64,000 nt of DNA from Nymphaea colorata (GCF_008831285.2 NC_045150.1:9250001-9314000), one strand, 5' to 3'. Counted from the stretch's first letter, positions 41,404-55,854 are shown. Program-made: numbers and translations. Notes: generated by a model not told the origin, from the sequence alone.

Positions 41404-44400
41404 TGCTGGTCAGTTGGACAGGATGAGTGAAGGTGAATATCAAAGAATAACATAGAGACGACGATCATATAATCGGAAATCACCGCTGTGCTTGTTAAGG
41501 CGCGTGTTTTATGTGTTTCTTCATCTTCTATTCGGGTGATTTTATTCTTCGCTTTTGAGTGAAAAATATTCAGAACAATATACCAAAATGAAAGCCTGTA
41601 ATGCTCGGATATATGTGCAAGATTATATATGTATGTTATATTACCTCGATCTGTTGAGTATTTTAATTTCTAGAATCAGTTAAAAAAAATAATAATAATC
41701 AACTACTTTTAAGTCATTCTTTAAGCTACAATTTGATAATCCAACAATTTCTAGAATCAGTTAAAAAATTACATCGTTTTCTCTTCTCTATTTGCGTAGA
41801 TTACCTTGAAGTTGAAACTTGGGGGTGCGTTTGTGTGACAATCTTAAACTACATTTCACTTCCAAAATGGTATTTAAAGTGTATTTAAGTGACTTCTATG
41901 TCATCAAAAGTATGAATGACAGAATTGATACTCGATCCTAGATCCCGACTTCACAACCTCTTTTAATTTCCCCTCTCTTACCACTTGATTACCGAGTATG
42001 AATATCATTCGAGACAAGAAAAACCGTATTTACTACGATATCAATATGGTGATGATAAAGTAATGAAGTTTCCAAGTAAATGTCTTATGAAACTTGATTT
42101 CTAATTTCCGATAACGTCCGCTAAGTATTCCCGGAAATTACAAGATGCCTTAGGAGGGGCATTTACAGAAGTTGCCCACATTGCTATGTTTGTCAAATGG
42201 CGGTGAGAAGATAATCTGGCATCCTAGCCTGCGAGAGAAGGAAATTTGGTTGCGGAGACTAATTTCAGCTAGAATTACATTCCAGAAATAATTCTTGTAG
42301 GTTGTTTTCCATAATCTTAACGGTGGAGGTTAGTTACCATTAAGAAGCTAAAACATTGCTTGGATCATCAGGACTTTCACATACATCTTCGTGAGATTTC
42401 ATAGCTTTGTAAATTCTGGAAGTCTTTTATGATGATTTTCTTTTAAACCAATCCAGACATCAAAATGAACCGATTTAACCACTCATTTTTTGGTTTCAAA
42501 GGTGCATCTAGTTAAAACTTCGATAAAAGACTTAATTCAATGTCTAGAATGTGACCTGCACAGAAATCATGCAGATGTGTCGAATAATTTCTCCTCAATG
42601 AGATGGCATTAGTGCTTTTGCGAGAGCAACAATTTGGTGCAGCAGAATTACAGATATTTTTGTGCAAGGGGAGTGGTGTGAGATGATATGAATGAATGAA
42701 CAGCAGAAATTTACGGAGCATGAATTCACCTGCATGATTTGGAGGATAATTATCTGAAATACGTACTCTGTTTTGTTGGTTGATAATGTTAAAAAGAAAA
42801 TGGAAAACTCCGTGATTGATTCTTTTCATTCTTGGCAATCAAACAGGAAGATTTGCACTCCACTGGACGAACGTAAATTATAAACACCACCACCTTGTCG
42901 TTTGGTAGCAGTGAGATAGCAAATTCGAGATAAATATGAACATCTTATGATTCACACCAAAAAAGAAGCAAAAAACAATGACATAAGGCCCAAAGGAATG
43001 TCATGCACCAATAAAAAATTACAATAATCAGTCTTTCTGGCTAACTTTGAAAATGAAAGCAGATGATTAGCTTATAGCTTCAATGAGAGGCAGAAAATTT
43101 GATGTTAAGATTTGGTGTTTGTGAGAATTCTTGTTCTTTCAGGTGGGTGTGGGCGGGGTTTGGAGAGGAGTGCAAGAGAGAACCCTACCTTGGGAGGTGG
43201 ATCAGTGTAGAAATTCAGTCCTGCGTCGTTCCTTATGGCACGAGAGAGAGCGAGAGAATACTTGGCTTCTTTTGGAGTTGTGAAAACCAGGTATCCGGTG
43301 AATGGTGATAGATGAACAGTAGAGAGAGAGAGAGAGAGGGAGGGAGAGAGAGAGTTTCTACAGGTTCGTTACGTCAAATGTTCTTTATATGAGGTCCGCC
43401 TTTGAGAACGTTAGCTTCCCCTCTTTCTCTCTCTCTTTATTGGCCACATCTGGGAGAGCAGGTTGGATTCTGTGAATGAATGGGCGTGATCTAATGCTGC
43501 CTTCACAGTAGCCACATTTCAGAAATTAAATTTTCGTGTTCAGATGCAACATAATTTGTTATGTTGTTAACAACTCAATGTAAATTTATGATTTGCACGA
43601 TAAAAGCCTGCTCACGTGTGGATCATTTTTCTTAGATGGGTAAACGAAAATTTTTAATGGCTTGTGATCCATAAACTATATATTCCTAGACATATCAAAA
43701 AATCTTTAAAAAATCTCAATTTTAGGTTTAGACCATGTAATTTAAAATCCTGCTTACGTTTGGATCATTTTTCTTGGATGGGTAAATGAAAATTTTTAAT
43801 GGTTTATGATATATTCCTAGATATATCAAAAACTCCTCAAAAAAAATCTCAATTTTAGGTTTAGACCATGTAATTTCTTTGGTTAGGATTTTGGGAAAGG
43901 ACTGCAAGGTTGGTTGGAGAAACAATGTAAAACTTATGCAGTAATAACTAGGTATCAGAAATATCAGAGCAATATCCGTGGTTCATCTTCTGTTTAATTT
44001 TTCCTTTTGAAAAGTAAAGAAATTTAAGAAAAACATAATGGGAAACCAAATTCTTGAATAAGCTGCTGATTGGATTGTGTCTTGTATGTTAGAGTCCAGA
44101 ATGTATTAAGTACATAGAAACCGGTGTGCTGGAAAGAGATAAGATATGGGGTTGGAAATGGTTGATTTAAATTGTAATCTGAATCTTAAGACCGAACCTT
44201 ATACTGATCCAACAAGAGGGACTCAGATTCTACTGATCACATGAAATCTAGGATAATGAAGCATAGCAGGATCAAAGGACAGGTTGAAAGAGAACGAGTG
44301 TTGAAAGAAATGGGTCCGAATAGGATCCATAATATTTGAACTTTATGTGGATCTTAAATACTAAATTTGGATCTAACGCAACCAAATATTCCTTATACCA

Positions 44401-45690
44401 TGGTGTGTGGATCTGTAATACAGTTTCCTATGGTGTTCTAGGTTTCTGTTTTGTTGATGAATAAATAGAGATGCAGTCATGAAATGGGGACATAAGGAGT
44501 GTTGCAAGCATTACCTTATTATATTAAGTTCATGGACATATATGACTTGCCATCGCTGCTGTCCAAAAGTTCATCAAACAAATCTTAATCCAAGTTTAAG
44601 ATTCCCACTTTACTCATTCACCATAGCCAGATTATCTCAAATCCAAATATCTCAAATCGTGAATCTGAAATCATGATCAAACGTCTTCAAGTGTCGTGAA
44701 CACGGTTTGCAACCAAACATCGGAAAATGCGATCCGAATCTCAGGCTGTCAGATGCAGTTCAATCTCAGGCTCTCATTGGATAACCGGGTCAGATACTCC
44801 AGCCAAAACAGGGCCCAATGATGCCCCTGCCTTTTCTGACCACAGAGGACAGACAGGATATGAATACAGAAAATCATCAAGTAGCACACCTGCACATGAC
44901 CCTTGCTGCATAGGAAAAAAAGGCAAAAAGGATTAAAAAATACATATAACTGCATCAACCATCCCCTGCAATGGTTACCAATTTGTTCTAATTTGGGACC
45001 CTTTCATTGTCAGTCTCTCGCATTTGAACGACGCATCGTTCCAAATAAGTATTGTCCTTACTGTGCAAATTTCAAGAATCATCATCTCTGACGAATCATG
45101 GAGACAGATCATGGGTCCTTGATTTGGGATCAAATTGCAGTGGAGGTATCCGACTCCAAATGGACAGGCTTGTAGAGCTTTTCTGCAAGATGACCATCTC
45201 ATAATCCAGTACTTTGTCAGGCAAACAGATCCATCTAGAGGCAGGCATCGTAAGTAACTAATCAGCCATATGTTCAACTTCGAAGACAAATTTTACGATC
45301 CCATTTCGGTTTATTTCAGAAATTTATCCTCAGGAGACGATCAACAAACAATTGCAGGAAGGACTAAATTACAACGAGAGAAAATAAAATAGGACGAAGA
45401 ATGAGAAGAGGCAGCGAGGGGTAGCTTCGTTGTCCCTTGGCAACACGAAAGAGATCTGAGCCCCCCAAATCTCCAGAAGAACAAATAGATCAGAATCAAG
45501 TGGCCTCAGACCTACGAAGGCCAAATGGCATTCTAGACACTCTACAAACAGCAGCCGCACAAACCACTAGAAAAGCCCACTAGCTCTTTTCTCAGATCAG
45601 TAGTATCCCTAGGAAAACATGATCTGCACTTGTTTTAGCCAAGGCAGGAGAATGAACTCAAGTAAACATCAATTAAAATGAGGCTGATGC
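41404..45690. other. Intergenic; NHL upstream and LRR gene downstream
   Basis: It holds the NHL promoter side (an ATATATAAT element on the minus strand near 41625 is a weak TATA candidate), GA tracts near 43320, the tandem duplication at 43601-43877, and the LRR gene 3' flank. The minus-strand frames at 42512-42838 and 44975-45289 are not recognisable proteins. Confidence 0.5.
43601..43877. repeat. Tandem duplication of a 140-bp unit
   Basis: Two adjacent units (43601-43742 and 43743-43877) share CCTGCTYACGTKTGGATC, GGGTAAAYGAAAATTTTT and TTTAGACCATGTAATTT. The offset is 142 bp. There is no coding content. Confidence 0.75.
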
Positions 45691-45692
45691 CT

Positions 45693-48594
45693 TCATGGCG
45701 TCCGGGAATCCGAAGATGGTGGGTTCTCAGAGTCAAATTGCCGAACATCCTCGATCATCTTCACTACATCTGCCATCTTGGGTCTCTGGTCTGGCACTCT
45801 TGCAACACAGGCCATCGCTATCTGCAGCATCTGCACTAGCTCTTCTTCAATCCCAGGGCATTTCATCAACTCAATATCAAAAACCTCAGCTGTCCATTCT
45901 TCCCGTACAACAGATTGTGCCCATCTAGCCAAATCAATTATCTCACATCCCCCAGCATTACTCGAACCTGGAATATGAATGGGAGATTTTCCAGTGAGAA
46001 GCTCAAGAAGCAGAACGCCAAAACTGTAGACATCTGATTTTTGCGTTGGCTTGCGCATCTCCATCACCTCTGGAGCTCGATATCCAACTGATCGTGTGTG
46101 CACAGGGGATACTGGGATGACAGGCGATGATAGGCCAAAATCTGATATGCATCCATAGTATCTTGGATGGATTAAGATATTGGACGACTTTATGTTGGCA
46201 TGGACAAACCGTCCACCACTCTCTGCATGGATGTGAGCTATGCCCCTCGCCACTCCCAGAGCAATTCGGACACGCAAATCCCACTGAAATGGAGATTTCT
46301 CACCATCTTTTTTCCCTGAATCCATTCGTATAAATAAAAAGGAAATTAAGGAGTCAAATCATTAAATACGTTATGAACAAACAATACTGCATGGAGTTTA
46401 GTTATTGCCAAGAAGGAGCTTATCTTAATTTGCTGCAGAAAGATGCACTATGCTCAATAAATTTCATTCCTACGCACACAAACTAGGCTCAAACCAAAGT
46501 CTCAGATAACTTTGGGTAGTGCCCGGCTCCTGAGTAAGGAATTATTAAGTCATGTAGATCCAAACTTATTAACGAAAGCCCAAGAACAAGCCTCATATTT
46601 CTGAATCTTCTACTATGATTCTTACATTACCAAATTTCCCATAGCAGTCTGACATTTGAAGAATAATGCGAAGTCAGCACCTAAAAATGTGGTCCAGACC
46701 ATCCACAAGACCGCATGCCAGTGGAAGACGCAGGTTTCTTAGCAAGAATCCAATAACCCAAATAGAAGTAGGCCCACTTCACTGCGGCTACTAGACAAAT
46801 GAAGACATTTGGCCATGTTGAGATTTTTATTAATGTAACGTGAGATATCATGTGGCTGTAGAATTTATTTAACTTTGATACTACAACAGCATTTATTTAT
46901 GCAGATGCAACAACCTCACCAACGAGCCATTTCTTCATTAGGAAGTTAAAGATCTCCAAATGAAGCTGTAAGCGTTGTGCTCTAAAAGAAAATCATGTCC
47001 ACTGTTTGACATGGATCAACCGTCCCAAAAAGGTAATCCTTAAGTGGTTTCATTTGCAAAAGTTTCGTAAAATAGATGAACTGAGAAAACAGCATATATC
47101 TTAAGGTTAAAAAATAGGTATCCAGTATTTCTTATATGCATACAATGTCAAGAAATATTTATGAAGAATTTTCAAAGATGACCATTTCCTCGTTCCTTTC
47201 TTTCATGTTTTACTAGAATTGAGAGAAAAAAAAAAAAAAAAAACAAATTTAGCATGCATACGTGAAACACAAAATAAAACTAAAATGCTGTTGCAAACAG
47301 ATGCGGTTGAAAATGGTAGGAGTAAGGAGTGTGGATAAAGCATACCATGTAACCGTGCCGCCAAGCTTCCCTCGCTGAAATAATCATAAACCAACAGCTT
47401 CTCATCTTTAGAGTAATAGTAGGCCCTTAGAGGAACCACGTTCTCATGCCTTATGCTTCCTACTGCTTCCATCAGCTGTTCGAAGTCTCTCTTTCCTACC
47501 ACCACCTCTTTCAACCTCTTCACAACCACTGCAGTTGAATCCTCTAGGACAGCTTTGTATGCCGTACCAAAGGTACCTTTACCTAAAACTTCAGCAGAAG
47601 CCCTTAATAGGTCCTCCAAATCAAATTCCATGGAAGAGCCCTCAAAGAAAACCAGCTTACTTTTTTCTCCATGATAATCCTCTTCCTTTTTCCCCTCTTT
47701 CTCTACCTTCTTCCCGCCCTTTGGATTTTTCTCTGTAGGAACATCTCCATTCCTTTTCCTTAAGCAAACAACCATAAGGGTAGCAAATGTGACAAATACC
47801 AACGCACAAGCAGCAACGGCAACAGCCAAGATAGCAGAATTCCCGAATTTTTTTGACTTCTGGGAAGGGGGAAGAACTGGTGAGGAATTAGGGGGAGAAA
47901 CTGGGCTGAGAGGGGTACTGTTGAAAACAAGATCATTTCCTGCAAACGATGAATTTGGGAACCCTTGAAGAGATTTTGGTATAGTTCCATTTAGACGGTT
48001 GTTGGCCAAATTCAAGTGTCGCAAATTAGGCAGGTTAAGATCTGGAATGTTTCCAGAAAGTGAATTGTTCTGTAGGCTTAAACCTGCAAGTTCCGTGAGA
48101 TTTGAGAGAGAAGAAGGTATTGTACCGTTCAAGTTGTTCTCAGCGAGATTCAAAAGAACAAGTTTCTTCCATGGTGAGAAATCAGAAGGCAGGGGTCCAT
48201 ATAAATTGTTACCTTGAAGGTAGAGAGAAACCAGAGACGTCAGGTTTACAAAATCACTAGGAAAGGGGCCAGTTATGCTGTTGGACCTGAGACTTAGGAT
48301 CTGCAGTTTGGACAGGCGACTGAGAGTGTTTGGTGGGATCGGACCAGTCAATCCTATGCCTGGCAGCCGAAGCGCCATCACGTTGCTCTCATCTGCAGTA
48401 CAAATTACTCCAACCCAGTTGTTGCATACTTGGGTGGTTGGGGACCAATTAAGATTTCTGACATGAGGCATGTTACTGATGAAGTTAAGCAATGCATTCT
48501 TGTCTTCAATAGGATCACAACTTGCCTGGCCTATAAGAAATCCGAGCGACAGAGCTACAAATAAGAAGGATGTTGAACAGCCCATAGCAATCAA
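45693..48594 (-). CDS. LRR receptor-like protein, probable pseudokinase (LRR-III type)
   Basis: A plasma-membrane receptor-like protein, 623 aa, from two exons: 47346-48594 and 45693-46315. The 1030-bp intron at 46316-47345 splits a Gly codon, the usual intron site of this subfamily. Layout: signal peptide 1-26; LRR N-terminal cap with CNNWVGVIC; about five LRRs (75-215); Ser/Pro-rich stalk; transmembrane helix about 254-277; basic juxtamembrane region; kinase domain about 335-605 with GKGTFG (338-343) and VVVKRLK (Lys359). The catalytic HRD is replaced by HAN (455-457), while DFG (475-477) and APE are kept. It resembles the 'probable inactive receptor kinase' group (At4g23740/At5g58300 type) and so probably signals as a scaffold. 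The start could also be the Met at residue 4. A polyadenylation signal is possible at 45310-45315 (minus strand). Confidence 0.95.
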
Positions 48595-48974
48595 TTCACC
48601 GAGTAAAATTACGGCCTCTTTTCCTCAATATACAGGATTCAGAACAAGCATATCTACTGCGTATGCCTATTGCTGATTTTCACTTGTTATCATAGCCCAC
48701 ACGTCAATAGTGTAGAACGAGTCCTTCCTTATCAAGATTACTGGCGACAGATGAGTTTTTTGCAATTGAATCAGGAATCCGAAAAAACAGCAATATTTAG
48801 ACCGACGAGACGACGTACGGCCTTCTTCAGGCTCGAAATAGTCAGACAGCAACCAATACTTCCACCAAACCACTTCTAACTTTAACAGCTACCTTCGTTC
48901 AACTAACAGAAGCATGACCACGGGAGATCTGCGTGAGGTATGACGTTTGAGTCTCGACGCCGATGGGCTCACAC

Positions 48975-49378
48975 CTGCAAATGTAAATATCTGAAAATTT
49001 TCAAGATCCCAAAGGGAATGCAGAAACAAAAATAATCAAGACACGGAATTCGTGTACTTGAGGAAAGCGGCGTTTCCTCATATGAAGCAAAATTTGCTCA
49101 TACAATGAAGATTCTGACTCCACTAACCAAACCCAGATTTCTGGACAGCAAACAAGCAAAATCAGTCTAAGGAAATTCAGTCATTTCTCCGGCAACCTTT
49201 TCTGATCAATCGCGCACAAAGAAAAGCACTCCATCCAAACTCATACTTCATATGCTCAGAAGTTATAAAAGGTCAAGAAAACAAGAAATTCACCTTATCT
49301 CTTTTTAGAAAAAGATGTATTAAACGGTGGTTTTCCTTTACAATCAAGGAAACGCGAAATTCATGCGTCTATGCTCAC
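48975..49378 (-). other. Candidate 5'UTR intron of the LRR receptor gene
   Basis: The minus strand has a donor ATAG then GTGAGC at 49378 and an acceptor ACATTTGCAG at 48975, enclosing 404 bp. It would leave about 380 bases of leader before the start codon. This rests on splice consensus alone. Confidence 0.35.
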
Positions 49379-52300
49379 CTATGAGGTCTGGACACTGAGA
49401 ATCCACTCGCTTCGGACTTCCGTAAGATCAGAGCATAAACTCGCCGATCCAATGGCTACACCAGCAATGGGGAAATTCTAACTCAATCAGAAGACGTTCC
49501 GCCTATCACCCTCCTAGTCACTTCTTCAAATGGTTTACTGAAGCTAAAGTCAACGATTAACGGAACTTGGTTCTCTTTCGAAGCGCAAACTTCGCAACGC
49601 CGACGCCAGAATCTGCAAACAACAGATACGGACAAAGTTGCAGCAAAAGCGAAAAAAGAAAAAAAAACTAAAGCACTGAAAATTGCAGAACAGGAAAAGG
49701 GAGGAGGAGGAAGAGAAGAAGCAAGATTCCAGACTGGTCCTTTCTTTTCTGACTCGACGGCTCTAACGTAGATCAAAGAAAAGGCCGCACCCGAATTCCG
49801 GCCTCAAGCGGCGAAGGAAGAAGTGAAGCGCAAAACAAGAGAAACACAGCCTCTTCTTGACGCTCCGCCTTATTTGAGAGCGAGTGAGGGAGTTACTGCT
49901 CTGGAAATTTACCGTTAAGATCCGCCGCCCGGTTCGCATCGTATCGGCGGCGTAAAACTAGCGAATGGCGTGACTAACAACACGCCCACGCCACACAGAC
50001 ACACAAAACACTCACACATACTGACACACACACACAGACACCGTAACCGTTACAGAGACGCCACCCGGTTCTTCTGCCGTATCGGCAGCTCAAAACCAGG
50101 AAAGCCGCCATTAAAGCAGAGAGAGGGAGAGGGAGAGGGAGCGCTTTCGCCGCTAAATGTTACCGTTAACGAGCGTTCCTTCCGTTGGACGATCCAGATC
50201 GGCCGCGCCTAGCCAGGGAGGCCGCCATTAAAGCACAAAGAGAGAGAGAGAGAGAGCTCTGGTTTCCTCTTCTCGGGAGAGCGACTGAACGAGGGCGGGA
50301 AATCTCAACTTCCCCGGATTCCTTCTCCCGCATCATACAAAAGTTCCCCCCTTCCCCCAACAACTATTTATCCTTCAGCATATTGACGCTATTGCCCCGC
50401 CGGTTTCTTTTCTACTGAAATGACCATTTTGTCCTACCTCGCCCTCGCATCATGGAGATTGGATGACTGCCTTAACCCATTTATTTTTAAGCTATTAAAT
50501 TAAATGTTGAGAATAAACGAGCTGCCCTGTTTGGAAGCTGTCGTCTTTAAAACTTAAAGCTTGACGTTGATGGAGGTCGCGGTTTCGACCTGCGTTGGCT
50601 AATGCGGCCACTATGTGGCTAGGAATGTATTTGTAGAACTGGAACGGATCGTTTCTAATATCCTCCGATCCGATACCGGCCTGCATTCGCTCCGATATGA
50701 TTTTATATCAATAAACTAACATTTTAAAATTTTGATTTATTTCTTCATTTATTTTTTTTTTAATGGCTAGTACGGGTCTCTCCGGGGACTAAGTCTCGTC
50801 TTTTTAAGGCTATACACGAACCAAGGTGCGGCTGTGTTGGTCCGATCGCGTATAGGACAAAGAACGGAATTTTTATAATTCATCGGGGACGCCACCGGCA
50901 GATGCGCTTAATTAATATTAAATTCCGAAAAGGTACACGAATGACGGAACTCCTCGCCGACGATGGGGTATGGTGATGACCCATGAGGTGGCGCTTTCAC
51001 GTGCTCCCCAAGGCTTAAATATTTGTTTGGGCGCTGTCGTAGCGTCCTTCGAGGCCATTTTCGTAATTGCACCAATGGGTTAAGGAACCACGAGCCGCGA
51101 GTTCGCTGGGACCGGAACCAAAGTGTCCGATCTGCCCTTAATGGATTCAAGCCACCCCAAGACCTTCAGGTTTGGAAGTTGTGGTCATCAACTAATGAAC
51201 ATGATTGAACAAAAAAGTAAGTAAATATTATTTTTATAAAAAATAAAATAAAACTTGAGTTTGAGGATTATTATCAATATTTATATCTCTGTTTATCTAT
51301 ATCTATATGAAGACTATTTTTTTTATAAAGTGCTTAAAAATTTTGAAATTCAAATTGTGGCAATGATGATGTCCCATTGTCTTTGTTAAAGTTGGAACTT
51401 TTGCCAGTTTTGAAGGGAAATGCAAAGGCTGTTTTTTTTTTTTTTCCCGGTCGTCTGATCGTCTCGGCCTTTGACCACATAAAGTGAAAGCGAAGGGGAA
51501 CGGAAGGCTTCTCCACTCTCCGGCGGAGAAAAATAAGGGGGTTGACGATAATGCCCTCGGGCACGCCGGCCGAACCCCACCGCCGATCCGTGGGGCCGAC
51601 GGACGGAGTCAAAGCGGGTCCCCGGCGATCTCCATGAAGCGTGAAATGGCTTGACAAGGACGTCGCGGTCCACTCCAGGTAGGGGACCCGCCGCTGTTCT
51701 GGATGGTTGATCCGTGGGTCCCACCGCCTGCTGCTTGCAATTAAACACCAGAAATTATTTTTGTCCATTTTTTGGATACGAGTTAAAAGATAAAATCAAA
51801 TTATAATCGAATTAAAAAATTAAAATTTAAATCGAAAAAGGAATATTTTCGAACGAAAAGGTATATTAAGCACCTGGTTCTGAATTGCAAGCATAAAAAA
51901 TTTATGTGTTTACAATATTACTGCCATTGTTCTAATGGGTTGCTCTTTGAGTAATTTTAGTAAAAACCAACATACAATTAAATATTTTTCGTGAAAGTAA
52001 TAAAAAACAAGCTTAAAGAACTAACGATAATGAAAAAAACACGCCTATGTCTCTTAGTGGCTGATGAAACAAAGATTGGTAAGACTAAAAAATTTAATTG
52101 TTAAACAGTAAGTCTATCATTTTGCCACCTAAAAAAGAAGGAAAATACACCCGACCTGACTTGTAGAATTACATTTTTCCGGGATAAAAAGTTGGTGACA
52201 GTATAAAAAAGACATATCGCATGATTATCATAAATATAAAGGGAAAAAAGCTATTTGCACATAATATTAAGAATATCTTAGTTTTTTTTAATCGTATTAA

Positions 52301-52819
52301 CTGAAGTTGAACTCGGTACTAACATAGACATAATCAACAAACAGCTGTTCAAAATAATAGTGCAAAACATAAGTGTCGTTTTAACAATATAAAAACATAA
52401 AACGAGCTTGCCTGAAATCCTCGATTTTTAAGTGCGTTTCTGAAAATTTCTCAAAAACTAGAAATCATGTTGTTCTTGCGCAACCCGATGTTTGTTACTG
52501 CGGGTGAGGATGAAAAAGAAGTCACGGGCAATAAACTGTTTGGCGATACATCGATCCTACGCGGAGAGAATGACTTGATACTGAAGAGGGATATATTTTC
52601 CATGGTGGGTACAACAATCTCCAGATTCTAAAATCTCAACCCGTACGCTTTTGGGACGCAGGACCATGCAAGTCGCGTCCCCAAACAAGCCACGAGAAAG
52701 ATCTTCTGTGATTCACCTGTGAGGAGCTAGTAATTTAATTTAAGAGAAGCCTTCTCAAACAACGATATATTTATATAGGCCTTATAGAACTATCAACTAC
52801 GATGAGTAGCGCGAACACA

Positions 52820-53200
52820 AGTTGAGTTGAGTCAGCCCGAGTTCAGTCAGCTCGAGTTAGAATCGACTAATAAAACCTTCAGCTCGACTCGGCTCAAGCT
52901 CGAGAATGGCTCGATCGAAGCGGCTCAAGCTCAACTCATTCGTTATGTGTTGAGTTCGAGCTCTAGCATGACTCCATTCAGGCTCAACAAACTTGTTTGT
53001 TTGAATAAAATTGATATTCATCGTTACATGTTAAGTTCGAGCACGATTCCTCGATAAACTCGTTTGAATAGAATTAATATTCATTGTTATGTGCTAAGTT
53101 GGAGCTCGCCTCGACAATTACCTGTTGAATTTGAACTCAATTCGATTATTTGAACGAGTTGACTGATGAACTCGAGCTCGACTCATTAAAGCAAATGACT
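52820..53200. repeat. CTCGAGCTCGA-phrase degenerate repeat
   Basis: Irregular iterations of GCTCGAGCTC, TTGAGTTCGAGC and AACTCGTTTGAATA, with an imperfect period of about 65-90 bp between 52955 and 53120 (GATATTCATCGTTACATG and AATATTCATTGTTATGTG). Related phrases occur at 4075-4330 and 36800-36865. Confidence 0.5.
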
Positions 53201-53744
53201 CATCCAATAATAATTTGAAATTTATGCATGGGTTTGGCCAAATCTTTTATGAATGGGTGAACGTAAAGCAACAAACAGAAGATGGGGAGAAAGACATGGG
53301 AGACGGAAAAGGGAGTTGGGGCCTCTCGACTCCACCGCTAACCAACAAATGGAACTCCACAATCAATCCAAAACAGCATCATGTTTTTTTAAACCACCAT
53401 TGCCTTGTACGCTAACCAAAACACCCAAATTTAGTTGCATTATTGCGGGGCTTCCAACCCCCGCAATCAGATCACATGCACGTGAGTGAGTCGAGCTTTG
53501 GCTCCACCTAAAGTTTTATAAGGTTAGCTCGAGCCCTATTGGATAAAGACTGCGTTGGAATTTGAGATCAACTTTTTTAAGTTTTATGAATCAAAAGCTA
53601 ATTTAGCTCAAGCTTGATAATGCTTTAGTTTAACTTCAATTTGATAATTAAGCAACAAAATTAAGAACATTGTTATGGACAGAAAGAATGCTAGGATGCA
53701 TGGCAACAAGTCGGTCCCAACTGAGAATTTAGCTGGAGATATTT

Positions 53745-54110
53745 ATGTAACACTTTAAAAGTCTAATCTTGTATTTAAGATTGTAAATAACTTTAAGTTC
53801 TTGTGAGAGAAGTTGTTAAATAGTTAGTTGTCTTGGTTTGTAATCCCTTTTTATATAAAAATTATTAGAAAGCATATTAGGACCCGAGTTTGATAAGAAA
53901 ATGGGTCAATACGAGAACTCAGATCTCACATGTGTGGGTGCTTGTACATGGAGGGGGTGGATTGTAACATTTTAAGAGTTTAATCTAGTGTATAAAATTA
54001 ACGAGGATCTTAAAGAACTTATAAAATGAGTTGTTAAGTAATTGGTTGTTTTAGTTGTGATCATTTTTAGGACTTAAACAAAAACTACTGTGAAGCATAT
54101 TGGAATCGAC
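53745..54110. repeat. Duplicated 150-bp segment, spaced 215-220 bp
   Basis: TGTAACAYTTTAARAGTYTAATCT begins both units (about 53745 and 53963). Both continue with GTTGTTAARTARTTRGTTGT and AAGCATATTRGRA. The phrase resembles dispersed retroelement-derived sequence common in plant intergenic DNA. Confidence 0.5.
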
Positions 54111-55854
54111 CAAACTCAAAACCTAAGCCCGGTATGAAGTGAGTCGAGTTGTTACAATGTGACCCAATTATATAGAGTTTAACTTGACTCATTTACTCAG
54201 ATTTAATCGTTAGATTTATGTAATTCGAATAGAACCCGAATTGGCTTCGATTTTAAAAAAAAAAAAAGAAAAAAAAAAGGACGTGGTAGCAACAAGCTTG
54301 TTCGAGGGGAAACATTTTTCATTCAAAATCCCATAATTTTCATCTATTTCGATAAAGCGGTCGTCATTTCTGTTTCCCCCGACAAACGACGAAACGAAGG
54401 AAAGCGAGGGGAATCACGAAAGAAAGAAAGAAATGACAGGACGTCATATCGGGAAGCACATGGGCAATTCAATGTGACCAACAACCAGGCACATGGGCTT
54501 CCTCCGTTCCCGTCATTCTAGAAATTGTTGGAGGGCATTCGCGGGAAGAGTCTCTGCAGTTGTCGCCTTGTGGGGCGTGCAGAGGTGGGTCCCGCGCCTT
54601 CGTCCAGGCCCCCACACCGCCCCTGTCCTAACGTGACCTGTCAGCGAGCAGAAGGCATGTTTCCCTTCCCTTGGCGTTCAACTCTGCAACTCTCACCTGT
54701 TGTTAATCATTGCGCTTCTCAAAGACGGGACGGATCGGAGATTATATTATGACCACATTCTCACCACCACCATATCATATATTATTAAATAATATAAGAA
54801 GCAAACTGCGCTTGTTGAACAAGTATAGACTGAGAAGGCAATTGGTGCCAGCAATTTAATGCTCAAGTTGATCGATAGGAGTAAGTTGAAGGGTTTCATG
54901 CATTAATGTATTTTTTCTTTAAGAGTTTTAGTTGGTGTGTGTGGATTGGTAAGAGACACATGTCATTGTAACTTATATTTGTATTGATTAATTGTAGGTG
55001 AGCAGGCGGAGTACACCATCTTAATGCGCATTAGAAAAGAATCACGGTGTCTTGAGATGCTGTCTGCATCATGCTTCAACTTTTATGTTAGTGACTTTTT
55101 ATGGGCAAACATGACCCTTTATGGACGAGCAAATTATACTATGTAGTTTGCTCTAACGAACAAATTTAAATTTAAATCACCAAGACATGTTGAGATCTCT
55201 ACCCCTTTTTTCCATTTTCTTCATGTCCAGGGCTGCTTCAACATAGGTTTAAAACTCATCACATAGGTATAGCACCTGCTTTAATTGAATTGATAACAAG
55301 AGTTTCATCCACCAGCCCCACCAGCTATATGTTATCCGTATTTGAACTGTTTCGTGTTTAGATTTGGATAAGTGAAGGGCCATGCTTAGGTTCCAAAATT
55401 AATTTGCCGGCTACCATCTCCAGGACTAGAGCTTGTGTGCCGCCGGTTTGAGAATGATTTTCATATCTTTATAGAGCAATTCCGATTCATCATTGTGATA
55501 GAAAATATTGGAAAATTTGTTCCAGAATAACTTTATTATTCATGAAATCCATGAGACTCTCAATAAGAACATTCCACGGTTTTATGCTTTAAGGAATCTT
55601 GTCTCCGGTTACAATATAGTTGCTCAAAACCAATTCCTAAATTTTTGATTTCAAACACCCACACACATATATACAAACACATACACATGCATTGGTTGGT
55701 TAATTCACACCTTTTTCCATCAATATTTACATTGAATTGTTAGTTCATATCTTTTTTTTTTGGTCTAATAATAGTTCATACATTTCTACTCTTGTTTCTT
55801 CTCAACCACCCATGTAATATATATATATATATATGTATGGATGTGTGTGTATAT

